From: Comamonas testosteroni
GTDB lineage: Bacteria > Pseudomonadota > Gammaproteobacteria > Burkholderiales > Burkholderiaceae_C
Reading direction: 5' to 3'
DNA length: 64,000 nucleotides
Assembly: GCF_003569915.1 (NCBI RefSeq)
Contig: NZ_KZ984452.1
Span: 58,658-122,657 of the forward strand
Part shown: positions 54,798 to 63,558 of the stretch, one piece after another
How positions within the stretch are numbered: position 1 is the first letter of the stretch
Layout: the number at the start of each line of letters is the position of its first letter
Notes under the pieces: model-generated
The model's database searches: none
Told to the model about the DNA's origin: nothing
What the model saw: the letters and a program-made list of their open reading frames with translations, nothing else
Program-made: the position numbers and the translations under genes

Positions 54798-55154
54798 ATG
54801 TCTCAAAAAATCGTCATCATTGTTCATGCTGCGCCTTATGGCAGCGAGCGTTGTTTGTCCGCTCTGCGCGTGGCCACGGCCTTGCGGGGGCATGATGACA
54901 AGCCTGAAGTGAAGGTGTTTTTGATGTCCGACGCCACGGTGGTCGGTCTGCCCAATCAGCACGATGGCGCAGGCAGCGGCCTGCAAGCCATGGTCGAGCA
55001 TTTGGTGGCCGAAGGCGTGGCCGTGAAGCTGTGCCGCACCTGCGCGCTGGCGCGTGGGCTGGCCGAGCTGACGCTGATTGGCGGTGTGGAAATTGGCACC
55101 TTGCCCGAGCTGGCAGACTGGACGCTAGCCGCCGACAAGGTCATTACTTTCTAA
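54798..55154 (+). CDS. DsrE-family protein
   Basis: 118 residues from the ATG at 54798. An alpha/beta single-domain fold: VIIVHAAPYGSERCLSALRVATAL and KVFLMSDATVVGL, then VEHLVAEGVAVKLCRTCALARGL. DsrE-like proteins take part in sulfur transfer. The Cys pair in LCRTCA is a possible sulfur relay. Together with YedE and YedF it makes a complete route for importing and handing on reduced sulfur. Confidence 0.85.
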   Translation: MSQKIVIIVHAAPYGSERCLSALRVATALRGHDDKPEVKVFLMSDATVVGLPNQHDGAGSGLQAMVEHLVAEGVAVKLCRTCALARGLAELTLIGGVEIGTLPELADWTLAADKVITF

Positions 55155-55170
55155 GTCTGAACGCTCCAAC

Positions 55171-55209
55171 AAAAAACACGCTGGATACGCAAGTACCAGC
55201 GTGTTTTTT
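55171..55209. terminator. Terminator after the DsrE gene
   Basis: AAAAAACACGCTGG / CCAGCGTGTTTTTT arms with an 11-nt loop; T run on either strand, serving the nuclease gene coming from the right too. Confidence 0.85.
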
Positions 55210-55211
55210 AT

Positions 55212-55278
55212 CTAAATGCTATCGAAATAGAAGCTGTAAGCCTATATTCAATATAGACATGAAGCCTGTTTGAATCAA
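55212..55278 (+). repeat. Dispersed intergenic repeat, copy F
   Basis: GAAGCTGTAAGCCTATATTC then ATATAGACATGAAGCCTG, the same pattern as copy D, here after a terminator. Confidence 0.5.
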
Positions 55279-55296
55279 AAGCGGGGTTTGATACGC

Positions 55297-56274
55297 TCAA
55301 ACGCCGGACAGCAGCGGCATACCTGTGCGCCGTGTGAATTCCTCGTAGCTGATGGGCGCGCCCATGCGGGTGTCGGCGCTGTTGGCCTGCCAGTGCACCC
55401 AGCTCTTGCCGGTGCTGGCGTCATAGACCAGCTTGAACAGATAGTCAGGCACGGCCACTTTGTTCGGGCCGATGGTGGGCGCATTCTTGGCAAACACCGG
55501 GCCGGTGAAGACATAGACATCGCCCTTGGCACGCATCACATACTTACGTGTAGCCTGTTCCACCTGGCTCCACGCGCCGGCGTTGTGCTCCTGATTTTGG
55601 GGAACCATATTGGCCAGACTAAAGCTCTGCGCCATGGCTTCGGGCGTGCTCATATCGGCTGCCGGTGCCATATGGCCGCGCGAGTAGCCGGAGTGTTTGT
55701 AGTCGTCGAGCTCGGAGCGCTCGGCACGCGGCAGGCGCGCATCGGCGTAGAACTTGTCGGTGCGCTTCAGGCCCTGGCCTTGCTCCAGCTGGTGGCGGTT
55801 CAGGCGCTCCACGACAAAGACTGGCGTTCTGGTCGTGCCGTTATGCAGCACGGCAAAGCTGCTGAAGCACAGTTCGCGTTCATGGCTGAGCAATTGCAGC
55901 GCAGGCGGCTTGCCTGCGGGAAAGAACTGCGGGCAATGGGCAAACAGCGTGGGCTGGCCCGCAGCCGTGGTGTCTGCCTTGTCCACCTTGCCGGTGACGG
56001 GGGCGGTATGTGCATGCAGGTCTTCCAGGCCGGGCCAGCCGTTTTTGCGGAAGGCATCGAGCGCAGGCATGTCCAGCGCTGCGAGTGCCTGATTGAGCAG
56101 CTTTTCAGCCGACCATGAAGGGTTGAAGCTGCAGCTGGCAATCTGAAAACTGGCAATGGCGGCAGCACCGGCAGACAGCACAAAGCGCTTAACGCGCAAA
56201 GCGGTGCTGGCAACGGACTTGGACGCGGCGCCGCGTTTGCGCGCTGGCGCTTTCTTTTTCTTGGCAATCATCAT
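55297..56274 (-). CDS. DNA/RNA non-specific endonuclease
   Basis: 325 residues. A basic N-terminus and one hydrophobic stretch (about 31-48, possibly a signal or anchor; ending SCS). The nuclease domain (about 130-315) has a Ser-Arg-Gly-His-type site, SRGHMAPAADM (catalytic His201), and NMVPQNQEHNAGAW with the metal-ligand Asn231. The usual motif begins DRGH, so the first residue differs. Probably a periplasmic or secreted nuclease for scavenging or defence. Confidence 0.88.
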   Translation of the reverse strand: MMIAKKKKAPARKRGAASKSVASTALRVKRFVLSAGAAAIASFQIASCSFNPSWSAEKLLNQALAALDMPALDAFRKNGWPGLEDLHAHTAPVTGKVDKADTTAAGQPTLFAHCPQFFPAGKPPALQLLSHERELCFSSFAVLHNGTTRTPVFVVERLNRHQLEQGQGLKRTDKFYADARLPRAERSELDDYKHSGYSRGHMAPAADMSTPEAMAQSFSLANMVPQNQEHNAGAWSQVEQATRKYVMRAKGDVYVFTGPVFAKNAPTIGPNKVAVPDYLFKLVYDASTGKSWVHWQANSADTRMGAPISYEEFTRRTGMPLLSGV

Positions 56275-56391
56275 TCAGGCCGCAATGCTACGCCGCTTTG
56301 TTGCTTCCAAAAGCATAGTGCGTGGCCTGAGCCGGAGTTTGATGCAAGCGGATGTGAAAAGGCCCGCGAAGTCAGGCGCTGCGAGGGTCTT

Positions 56392-57462
56392 TCAGCGAGC
56401 CTGGCCCGGTGTGATGATTTCCGGAATGGCGCAATGCGTGCTGGCTTCGTTCATCGCAATGTCGTGCTCCTGCTTGGCCACTTCCACAGACATTTGCTGG
56501 GGCAGGGGCACGGCGTTTTTGACGGCCAGAATCTCGGCCATCACGCTCACCGCAATCTCGGCAGGCGTCTTGCTGCCGATATACAGACCAATCGGGCCGC
56601 GCAGCTTGGCCAGAGATTCTTCGGTCTCATCAAAGTGCTCGATCATGCGTTCGCGCCGCGCATGGTTGTTGCGGCGCGAGCCAATCGCGCCCACATAGAA
56701 CGCGGGGCTGTGCAGCGCTTCCAGCAGGGCCAGATCGTCAAGCTTGGGGTCGTGCGTGAGCGCGACGATGCAGCTGCGCGCATCGGGCTTGAACGCGGTG
56801 ACAGCGTCGTCAGGCATGTCCGTGACCTTGCTGACCTGCGCCACGGACCAACTGCCCATGTATTCCTCGCGCGGGTCGCAGACGGTGACGGTGAAGCCGT
56901 TGAACAAGGCCATGGTGGCCAGATATTCGGCCAGCGCGCCCGCGCCAATCAGCAGCATGCGGTAGCCCGGGCCCAGATGGTTGATGAGGGTGTGGCCGTC
57001 AAACTCCAGCGCTTCGGGCTGCGCCACGGTGCTGAGCTGAACGGCCCCAGTGCCACAGTCCACGCTGCGCTGCACCAGCGAGCCGGACTCCAGCTGACCC
57101 AGCAATTGCTGCAGGCTGGCCGCATCGGGGTTGAACTCCAGCAGCAGCTCCAGCGTGCCGCCACAGGGCAGGCCAAAGCGGTGGGCTTCGTCGGCGCTGA
57201 CGCCGTAGCGCACCAGTTGCGGCGTGCTGTCCGGAATGCCTGCACCGCCCAGCGCGCGCGTGTAGCGGGCGATCAGATCGTCTTCAATGCAGCCGCCCGA
57301 GACAGAGCCAATCGCACGCCCATCTTCACGCAGCACCATCATGGAGCCCACGGGGCGGGGCGACGACCCCCAGGTGCGCACCACGGTGGCCAGCAAGGCG
57401 CGCTGACCTTCGCCGCGCCAGTCGCGCAGGGCCTTGAGCACCATGACGTCGATATTGTCCAT
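56392..57462 (-). CDS. XdhC-family molybdenum-cofactor maturation protein
   Basis: 356 residues from MDNIDVMVLK; AAGGGA lies 5 nt before this ATG, and another ATG lies two codons upstream. The N-terminal XdhC_CoxI domain has TWGSSPRPVGS and GSVSGGCIEDDL (cysteine binds the cofactor). The C-terminal Rossmann domain (about 200-330) has LIGAGALAEYLA and VTVCDPREEYM. It sulfurates and inserts molybdopterin into hydroxylases, and the oxidase genes lie just upstream on the same strand. Confidence 0.9.
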   Translation of the reverse strand: MDNIDVMVLKALRDWRGEGQRALLATVVRTWGSSPRPVGSMMVLREDGRAIGSVSGGCIEDDLIARYTRALGGAGIPDSTPQLVRYGVSADEAHRFGLPCGGTLELLLEFNPDAASLQQLLGQLESGSLVQRSVDCGTGAVQLSTVAQPEALEFDGHTLINHLGPGYRMLLIGAGALAEYLATMALFNGFTVTVCDPREEYMGSWSVAQVSKVTDMPDDAVTAFKPDARSCIVALTHDPKLDDLALLEALHSPAFYVGAIGSRRNNHARRERMIEHFDETEESLAKLRGPIGLYIGSKTPAEIAVSVMAEILAVKNAVPLPQQMSVEVAKQEHDIAMNEASTHCAIPEIITPGQAR

Positions 57463-57603
57463 TTCCATCCCTTTTTTCACAGCAGATCCGCTCCGCGATG
57501 AACAAGCAAGCCATGTGCCTGCCTCAAACAAGTATCGCAACAAGAGCCGGGCTTTGCAGTCCGTCGTGGCTCCTGAAATACCCGCGAAACAAGGTTTTAT
57601 CCA

Positions 57604-57645
57604 AGAAAAAAGCCTCTCTGCAGCCCTGGGTGCAAAGAGGCTTTG
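57604..57645 (-). terminator. Terminator downstream of the cytochrome gene
   Basis: AAAGCCTCT / AGAGGCTTT stem; on the minus strand it ends in TTTTTTC. It closes the molybdenum-hydroxylase operon before the XdhC gene. Confidence 0.7.
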
Positions 57646-57670
57646 AGGGGCTGGGTTTAGCCCTGTTTCA

Positions 57671-58972
57671 TCAGTGAGCTGAAGCCTCGGTCTGCTTGCG
57701 CAACTGACCCACGCGGGCGGGCAGATCTTTCCACTCATTGACGCCGTACTGCGCACGCATGGTGTTGAGCAAAGTGGCAATTTGCGCATCGCTCAGCGCA
57801 TGGCGGAAGGCGGGCATGGTGCCCAGATCGGCATGTGCAGGCTTTTGCACACCTTCGAGCACGGCCATGATGGCGTTGTCGGGCGACGGTGCGTGCAAGC
57901 TGGTGCTCAGCGCCAGTTGGGGGCGCACGCCAAAGGTGCTGGCCGATGGATCGGCCTTGTGGCAAGCCATGCAAGCACCTTGGTACAGGCGGTAGCCTTC
58001 CGAGTCCAGTGCCAGCTTGGGCGTGCCGGTCTTTTCTTGGATCAGCGCTTCTGCATCGCCGGGCGCAGCGCTGGCGTCGCGGTAGCTCATCAGATAGGTG
58101 GCAATGGCGTTGATGTCCGCATCGCTTTGCTGGCTCAGACCGTGGGCCACAGGGGCCATGGGGCCTGCTGCCACGCCGTGGCGGGCAGAGAAGCCGGTCT
58201 TCATATAGGTGACGAGGTCATCCTTGGTCCATGGCAGGGGCGAGGGCGCTTTGCCGGTCAGAGCCGGTGCATCCCAGCCTTCGGCGCTGCCGCCTGCAAA
58301 GTGGAATTCGCCGGTCTTTTCGGCCGCCATCGCATCACGCGGCGTGTGGCAGGCACTGCAGTGACCCAGACCTTCAACCAGGTAAGCGCCGCGATTCCAC
58401 TCAGGAGCCTGCTTTTCATCATCCTTGACAACACCGGGCTTGAGATTGAGCCAGTTCCAGGCGGCAATGCCGCGGCGCACGTTGTAGGGGAAGTTCAGCG
58501 CAGTCTTGGGCGCTTCGTTTTCCACTGCGGGCTCGCTCATCAAAAAGGCGTACAGCGCCTTCATGTCCTCGTCCGTCACGCGGCTGAAGGCTGTGTACGG
58601 AAAGGCGGGGTAGAGGTACTGGCCTTCGCGGTCCACACCATGGCGCATGGCGCGTTCAAAGGCTTCAAAACTCCAGCTGCCAATGCCGGTCTTGGCATCC
58701 GGCGTGATGTTGCTGGTGTAGATGGTGCCGAACGGGCTGGGCATGGCCAGGCCGCCCGCATTGGTCTTGCCGTTGGCGGCGGTGTGGCAGACCGCGCAGT
58801 CGCCCATGGCTGCCAGTGTTTTGCCCTTGGCAATTTGCTGCGGTGTGAACTCTGCCGTGGGAATGCTGGTTTGCGGGGCAATCTCGCCCTGATGGGTGAG
58901 CGCCAGACCGGCGGCAGCCAGCACCACCACGAGTGCCACGCCGCCCACCACGATTTTCTTGAACGTTTTCAT
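57671..58972 (-). CDS. Tri-haem cytochrome c, electron acceptor of the Mo-hydroxylase
   Basis: 433 residues from MKTFKKIVVG; the nine-codon upstream extension has no signal-like start. An N-terminal signal or anchor helix (about 8-26) and three CxxCH haem sites: CAVCH (59-63), CSACH (205-209), CMACH (334-338). It matches the membrane-bound cytochrome c subunit of aldehyde or alcohol oxidizing molybdenum or PQQ enzymes, passing electrons to the respiratory chain. Third gene of the operon after the two catalytic subunits. Confidence 0.92.
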   Translation of the reverse strand: MKTFKKIVVGGVALVVVLAAAGLALTHQGEIAPQTSIPTAEFTPQQIAKGKTLAAMGDCAVCHTAANGKTNAGGLAMPSPFGTIYTSNITPDAKTGIGSWSFEAFERAMRHGVDREGQYLYPAFPYTAFSRVTDEDMKALYAFLMSEPAVENEAPKTALNFPYNVRRGIAAWNWLNLKPGVVKDDEKQAPEWNRGAYLVEGLGHCSACHTPRDAMAAEKTGEFHFAGGSAEGWDAPALTGKAPSPLPWTKDDLVTYMKTGFSARHGVAAGPMAPVAHGLSQQSDADINAIATYLMSYRDASAAPGDAEALIQEKTGTPKLALDSEGYRLYQGACMACHKADPSASTFGVRPQLALSTSLHAPSPDNAIMAVLEGVQKPAHADLGTMPAFRHALSDAQIATLLNTMRAQYGVNEWKDLPARVGQLRKQTEASAH

Positions 58973-58995
58973 CTTGATCGTCTCTGTTGTGTGGG

Positions 58996-61287
58996 TCACT
59001 TGGATGCGGTTGCTGTCTTGGCTGCCTTGAGCGCGGCCAGCACACGGCTGGGTGTGAACGGCACTTCAAACAGGCGCACACCGGTCGCATCAAGGATGGC
59101 ATTGCCAACGGCTGCGGCACTGGGCACGGATGCCGATTCGCCAGCGCCCATGGGTGCTTCGTTGGGACGCTCGACCAGCAGCGAGTCGATCTCTGGCAGC
59201 TCGTCAAAACGCAGGATGGGGTAGCCGCCCCATTCCACGGAGGTCACGCCCTGTTTGTCGAAAGTCACAAACTCCTTGAGCACGCGGCTGGTGGCCTGAA
59301 CCACATTGCCGTGCACCTGGTGGCGCACGCCTGCGGGGTTGACCATGGCACCGCTGTCCTGGGCGACAAAGACCTTGTCCACCTTCACTTCGCCGGTTTC
59401 GCGGTCCACGGTCACATCGACCACCCAGGTGGCCCAGGCTGCGCCATAGCCGGGGAACTTGCTGTGGTAGTAGCGGGCATAGGCAAAGCCACGGCCTTTG
59501 ACCAGACGCTGGTCGTCAGGCGCGGGCTTGCGGTGGGCCGGGCCTTCCTGCCAGTTGCATTGCTTCTTGGCTTCTGCAATCAGCGCCACAGCGCGTGGGT
59601 CCTTCAAATAGCGCAGGCGGTACTCGATAGGGTCGACCTTGGCAATGTAGGCGCACTCATCAATCCAGGATTCATGCGCAAACACATTGGGCAGGGCAGA
59701 CACGCCGCGCATCCACGATGCACGCACCAGCGGCACAGCATCCTGAGAGATCACGCGCATATGCGGGTACTCGTACTGCGGGATGGCCGTGCGGTCACCC
59801 ATCTGCTGCAGGTCTGACTTGTTGGGTACTTTGCCGGTGAGGATCAAGGCCAGTGCCGCTGCGTTGTTGGAGGGATAGCAGGTACGCAGCTCGTAGCCTG
59901 CGACCGCATTGTTTTCGTCCAGACCACCGCGAACGCGAATCAGCTGACCTGTGCCCTTGGGCTCCCATGCAGCTTCCTGCTCGCGCATCAGTTGCACGCG
60001 CACGGGCTTGCCCACGGCAGCGGCCATCAGCACGGCGTCAGAGCACACATCGTCGGCGCAGTTGCGGCCATAGCAGCCTGCGGCCTCCATGCGGGTGATG
60101 TTGATGTTGTCCGCTTCCACGTCCATGAGCTTGGAGATGTCCTTGCGCACATCGTGCGGGTTTTGCGAGCCCGTCCAGACCTGAATCTGACCATTGCCCA
60201 CTTCGGCAATCGCGCAAGATGGGCCGATGGAGCCGTGAATGTGATAGGACCAGACATACTCGCGGCTCAGCGCTGTCTTGACCTGTTCGATGGCTTGCAG
60301 CGAGCCTTCGTCTTCACGCAGCAGGCGGTCGCTCTTGGGGTGATCGGTCAGCGTCTTGTGCAGGCCGTTCAGCGACAGATCGGGCAGGCCTGCCCAGTCC
60401 TTCCACACCACCTTGAGCTGGCGCATGGCCGCAATGGCTTGTTCTTCGCGTTCGGCCACCACGCCCACAAAGTCGCCTTGAACCACGACTTTGACAATGC
60501 CGGGCAGGTGGGCGATGGATTTTTCATCGACAGAAACCAGGCTGGAGCCCAGCGGAGCCGTAGCATCCGCGCCGCCATAAGGCGGGCGAATCACGCGGCC
60601 ATGCAGCATGCCGGGCACGCGCAGATCGTGGATATAAGTCAGCGCACCCAGCACCTTGTTAGGGATGTCCACGCGCTGCACGGACTTGCCGATGTATTCA
60701 AAGCCGGACTTGCGCAGCTCGATCTTGGAGTCCACTTCGATCTGCAGATCCTGGCCCTGCACCAGCTCGCCATAGCCAAAGCGCTTGCCGCCCGCAATCA
60801 CAAAGCCCTTCTGGGTGGTGATGCGCTCTGCGGGCACGCCGGACTTCTCGCTGGCCAGCTTGATCAGCATCTGGCGCACCTGCGCGGCTGCGTGGCGCAT
60901 GGGCAGAGAAGAGACCTGGATGGTGTTCGAAGCAATCGTGGGGCCAAGATCTGGTGTGCGGGCGGTATGGCCCAGCACCATGGTCACGGCGGCAAAGTCC
61001 ACATACAGCTCATCGGCCACCAGCTGACCCAGAGCGGTGCGCACGCCGGTGCCCAGATCGACGTGGCCGTTATAGGCCGTGACGGTGCCATCAGCGCCGA
61101 TGGCGATAAAGCTGTCCACCAGCTTGGCAGAAGGTACGGTGAACAAGCCCTTGGCAGCCGCTTCAGGGGCGGTTTGCGCCATCAGCAGATGGCTGCCTGC
61201 AACGGAGCCGACCATCAACATGCCACCGGCCTTGAGCAACTGGCGACGGGTCAGTTGCGCTTGATTGTCCTGGGTAAAGAATTTCAT
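58996..61287 (-). CDS. Molybdopterin-binding hydroxylase large subunit
   Basis: 763 residues. A twin-arginine signal (TRRQLLKAGG) and then the xanthine dehydrogenase-type Mo domain of the IorB/aldehyde oxidase class. GADATAPLGSSLVS, HGSIGPSCAIAEV and GAGESASVPSAAAVGNAI near the C-terminus carry the cofactor and catalytic Glu regions. Probably exported to the periplasm in a folded state. Likely substrates are aldehydes or N-heterocycles; not decidable here. Confidence 0.9.
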   Translation of the reverse strand: MKFFTQDNQAQLTRRQLLKAGGMLMVGSVAGSHLLMAQTAPEAAAKGLFTVPSAKLVDSFIAIGADGTVTAYNGHVDLGTGVRTALGQLVADELYVDFAAVTMVLGHTARTPDLGPTIASNTIQVSSLPMRHAAAQVRQMLIKLASEKSGVPAERITTQKGFVIAGGKRFGYGELVQGQDLQIEVDSKIELRKSGFEYIGKSVQRVDIPNKVLGALTYIHDLRVPGMLHGRVIRPPYGGADATAPLGSSLVSVDEKSIAHLPGIVKVVVQGDFVGVVAEREEQAIAAMRQLKVVWKDWAGLPDLSLNGLHKTLTDHPKSDRLLREDEGSLQAIEQVKTALSREYVWSYHIHGSIGPSCAIAEVGNGQIQVWTGSQNPHDVRKDISKLMDVEADNINITRMEAAGCYGRNCADDVCSDAVLMAAAVGKPVRVQLMREQEAAWEPKGTGQLIRVRGGLDENNAVAGYELRTCYPSNNAAALALILTGKVPNKSDLQQMGDRTAIPQYEYPHMRVISQDAVPLVRASWMRGVSALPNVFAHESWIDECAYIAKVDPIEYRLRYLKDPRAVALIAEAKKQCNWQEGPAHRKPAPDDQRLVKGRGFAYARYYHSKFPGYGAAWATWVVDVTVDRETGEVKVDKVFVAQDSGAMVNPAGVRHQVHGNVVQATSRVLKEFVTFDKQGVTSVEWGGYPILRFDELPEIDSLLVERPNEAPMGAGESASVPSAAAVGNAILDATGVRLFEVPFTPSRVLAALKAAKTATASK

Positions 61288-61289
61288 GA

Positions 61290-61889
61290 TCAGGCAGCCT
61301 TTTGTTCTGTGGATGGAATGGCAGCGCTGCGGCCTTGAGCAATCAGCTCACGTGCGCGGGCGGCGGCCTGCATGATTTCCACATGGGTGCCGCAGCGGCA
61401 CAGATGACCAGACAAGGCGTGCTTGATCTCAGCGTCCGTAGCCTGCGGCTTCTGGTTGAACAGCGCCACCAGCGCCATGATCATTCCGTTGGCGCAGTAG
61501 CCGCATTGCGCAGCCTGTGCATCCACAAAGGCTTGCTGCACCACATGCAGCGTGTAGCTCTTGGGTGCTGCGGCAGGTTTTTCACACTTGGCAGCGCTCA
61601 CATCCAGTACGGCTGCGTTGCAAAGTGCTTTTTCCTTGGCGTCCTGGCTGGCTGCGGGCGACAGGCCTTCCAGCGTCGTGACCTTCTTGCCTTCCACCAC
61701 AGACAGCGGCACAGAGCACGAGCGCGCCACCTTGCCGTCAATCAGTACCGCGCAAGCGCCACATTCTCCCAGGCCGCAGCCGAACTTGGGGCCATTGAGC
61801 TGCATGTCATTGCGCAGCACATAGAGAAGAGGAGTGTCGGAGGTGGCGTCTTGCGCATCCACTTCCTGGCCGTTCAGAGTGAATTTCAT
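61290..61889 (-). CDS. 2Fe-2S subunit of the Mo-hydroxylase
   Basis: 199 residues, longer than the usual 150-160. Plant-ferredoxin-type cluster Cys38, Cys43, Cys46 and Cys58 (CGLGECGACAVLIDG), then the second cluster Cys129, Cys132, Cys164, Cys166 (CGYCANGM; CRCGTH). Between them lies an extra segment (about 78-118) carrying Cys90 and Cys102. It passes electrons from the Mo site to the cytochrome. First gene of the operon; the downstream large subunit starts 2 nt after its stop. Confidence 0.92.
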   Translation of the reverse strand: MKFTLNGQEVDAQDATSDTPLLYVLRNDMQLNGPKFGCGLGECGACAVLIDGKVARSCSVPLSVVEGKKVTTLEGLSPAASQDAKEKALCNAAVLDVSAAKCEKPAAAPKSYTLHVVQQAFVDAQAAQCGYCANGMIMALVALFNQKPQATDAEIKHALSGHLCRCGTHVEIMQAAARARELIAQGRSAAIPSTEQKAA

Positions 61890-61940
61890 GGCGTGGGCAG
61901 TTCCTTGATTCCAAGAGGCTAAGTCTTGTGTCTTGTATAT

Positions 61941-61964
61941 GTATAGTCAATTATATGACTAGAC
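61941..61964. promoter_or_regulatory. Candidate operator/promoter for the Mo-hydroxylase operon
   Basis: GTATAGTCA - ATTATA - TGACTAGAC: 9-bp arms with one mismatch around a 6-bp spacer, whose minus-strand reading is TATAAT, a possible -10 box. It lies about 50 nt upstream of the 2Fe-2S gene start. The rest of the 61923-62224 gap shows nothing further. Confidence 0.45.
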
Positions 61965-62224
61965 AAATTGAACGTGAGTGCCTGCAACTATTCCAGACTG
62001 TGGCGTGCGGGTGAGCGCGAGGCGGGCAGCGTCATCAGGATTTTCTGCACCCGAGGTGGTGATTCGTATTGCAAATGGCGCTTGCAACTTGTTTGCTCTA
62101 TCGGATTGAGGGGTTACACGAGCTTCTGATGCGCAGTGATTTCCAGTTTCTTTGGCTAATTCAAGACTTCATTTGCGAAGTTGCTCAAAACACCTGGAAA
62201 TCTGCACTAGAATTGCGCCCTTCT

Positions 62225-62301
62225 AGGGGAGTCGCCAAGTTGGTTAAGGCACCGGATTTTGATTCCGGCATGCGAAGGTTCGAATCCTTCTTCCCCTGCC
62301 A
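62225..62301 (+). tRNA. tRNA-Gln (TTG)
   Basis: 77-nt tRNA with encoded CCA, acceptor AGGGGAG paired with TTCCCCT (one wobble), anticodon loop TTTTGAT (anticodon TTG), D arm with GTTGGTTAAGGC. Starts with an A-T pair where tRNA-Gln usually has U-A. Confidence 0.93.
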
Positions 62302-62309
62302 AAAAAATC

Positions 62310-62344
62310 AAAGCCTCGATTGAGCAAGCAGTCGAGGCTTTTGT
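62310..62344 (+). terminator. Terminator after tRNA-Gln
   Basis: AAAGCCTCGA / TCGAGGCTTT stem with a 12-nt loop and TTGTTTTT. Confidence 0.85.
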
Positions 62345-62460
62345 TTTTCTGGTTGTTGTGAGAGGGCTCAGTATGGCTGCTGGAGTGGGGGGCAGTCCAG
62401 TTCCAAACGAAGACGTCTTCCCTTGCCTCGCAAGCAGCACGGGCCATACGGCATGAAATA

Positions 62461-62495
62461 AAAAAGCCCATCGATACTTCAATGGGCTTTTTTTA
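62461..62495. terminator. Bidirectional terminator
   Basis: AAAAAGCCCAT / ATGGGCTTTTT stem with a 10-nt loop and T run. It sits beside the repeated-motif array and precedes no gene on either strand within 400 nt. Confidence 0.75.
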
Positions 62496-62546
62496 TGAAG
62501 TTGCTTACCGCATTTTTGCAAAAAAGCAAAATGTCTCGCAACGAAA

Positions 62547-62730
62547 AATAAAGCATAACCTGTCAGTTCCTGCCAATTTATGCTTAACGGCACAGATATG
62601 TGCCGTTAAGCATTACCTGTCACCGAAATAAAGCATAAGTTGTCTTGCTCTATAGGCTGTACATGCACTGTTGAACTGCTTGATAAAGCATAAATTGGCG
62701 TAACGTGCAGAAATAAAGCATAAGCTGTCA
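62547..62730. repeat. Array of six copies of a 19-bp motif
   Basis: Copies of AATAAAGCATAANCTGTCA: 62547, 62605 (partial), 62627, 62682 and 62712 in one orientation, and one inverted at 62571. Copies 2 and 3 flank a perfect 15-bp-arm hairpin (62580-62594 with 62599-62613). TGTCA/TGGCA ends vary. The clustered, mostly same-direction binding-site layout looks like the end of a Tn7- or Mu-like transposon, or plasmid iterons; no transposase or replication gene is in the window. Confidence 0.55.
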
Positions 62731-62946
62731 AAACGTGCATTGCAAAAAAGTCCTTGTCTTACAAGGCTGTTTTTTGTTGTGCTGACGTCCTGAATTGGAG
62801 CTGCTGCATCAGGGGGCAACACCAGTGACAGCTTATGTTGAGGGCATCGGTTCGATATGACCCGGAAGAGACGGGTACCTTCCAGACTTCGTTACCGCGA
62901 AGCCGCCGCTTTAGCCCGCCTGCTTGCGTGAGCCTTGAGCGCAGGT

Positions 62947-63558
62947 TCACGAACGGGGCTTGAAGAAGTGAATGGTTTCACCGCGCGCGAGCATCTCTAC
63001 CAACTGGGCGATGCGACTGGCGCGCGTATCGGCTTTAACGGCGGTCTGGATGCGCCAAAGTACCGCGTAGCGATTTGCAGCATTGATCGTTGCAAAAAAG
63101 GCCTTGGCTTTGGGCTCGGCCTCCAGCGCGGCCAGTAGATCCTCGGGGACCTTGGATGTGCGTGAACTGTCGTAAGCCCGCGCCCAGCGTCCATCAGCCT
63201 TGGCGGCTTCGATCTGTGCATGGCCCGGCGCCTGCATGCGGCCAGCTTCAATGAGAGCCTCAGCCTTGTTAACGTTGGTTTTCGACCAGATGCTGCGCGC
63301 GCGTCGCGGCGTGAAGCGCTGGAGAAAGTGCTGGTCGTCGAGGCCTTTTTTCTGGCCATCGATCCAACCCCAACAGAGTGCGATTTCCACCGCCTCAAGG
63401 TAGGTGACGCTTGGCTCATCGGCTCCCCGCTTGGCAATTTTGAGCCAGAGGCCGTCGGAAGCAGCGTAATGCTTCTTCAGCCAGGTCTCGAAAGCCTTGG
63501 CGCTTTTGAATAAGGTCGGGGATGAGTCGAGTGGCACGGCGAATTTGGCTGTAGGCAT
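62947..63558 (-). CDS. YdeI/OmpD-associated family protein
   Basis: 203 residues, no signal peptide. YLEAVEIALCWGWIDGQKKGLDDQHFLQRFTPRR (pieces around 53-86) and WSKTNVNKAEALIEAGRM are characteristic of the YdeI family, short basic proteins linked by sequence to resistance against antimicrobial peptides. An internal segment, KADTRASRIAQLVEMLARGETI, also fits. Likely cytoplasmic. Stands apart between two mobile-DNA traces, so it may have travelled with them. Confidence 0.85.
   Translation of the reverse strand: MPTAKFAVPLDSSPTLFKSAKAFETWLKKHYAASDGLWLKIAKRGADEPSVTYLEAVEIALCWGWIDGQKKGLDDQHFLQRFTPRRARSIWSKTNVNKAEALIEAGRMQAPGHAQIEAAKADGRWARAYDSSRTSKVPEDLLAALEAEPKAKAFFATINAANRYAVLWRIQTAVKADTRASRIAQLVEMLARGETIHFFKPRS

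Noticed and set aside
62069..62323. 84-codon plus-strand frame
   Set aside because: Runs through the whole tRNA-Gln gene, so it cannot be a functional protein gene.
62547..62730. CRISPR array
   Set aside because: Repeats are too short and irregularly spaced, with mixed orientation and no cas genes.
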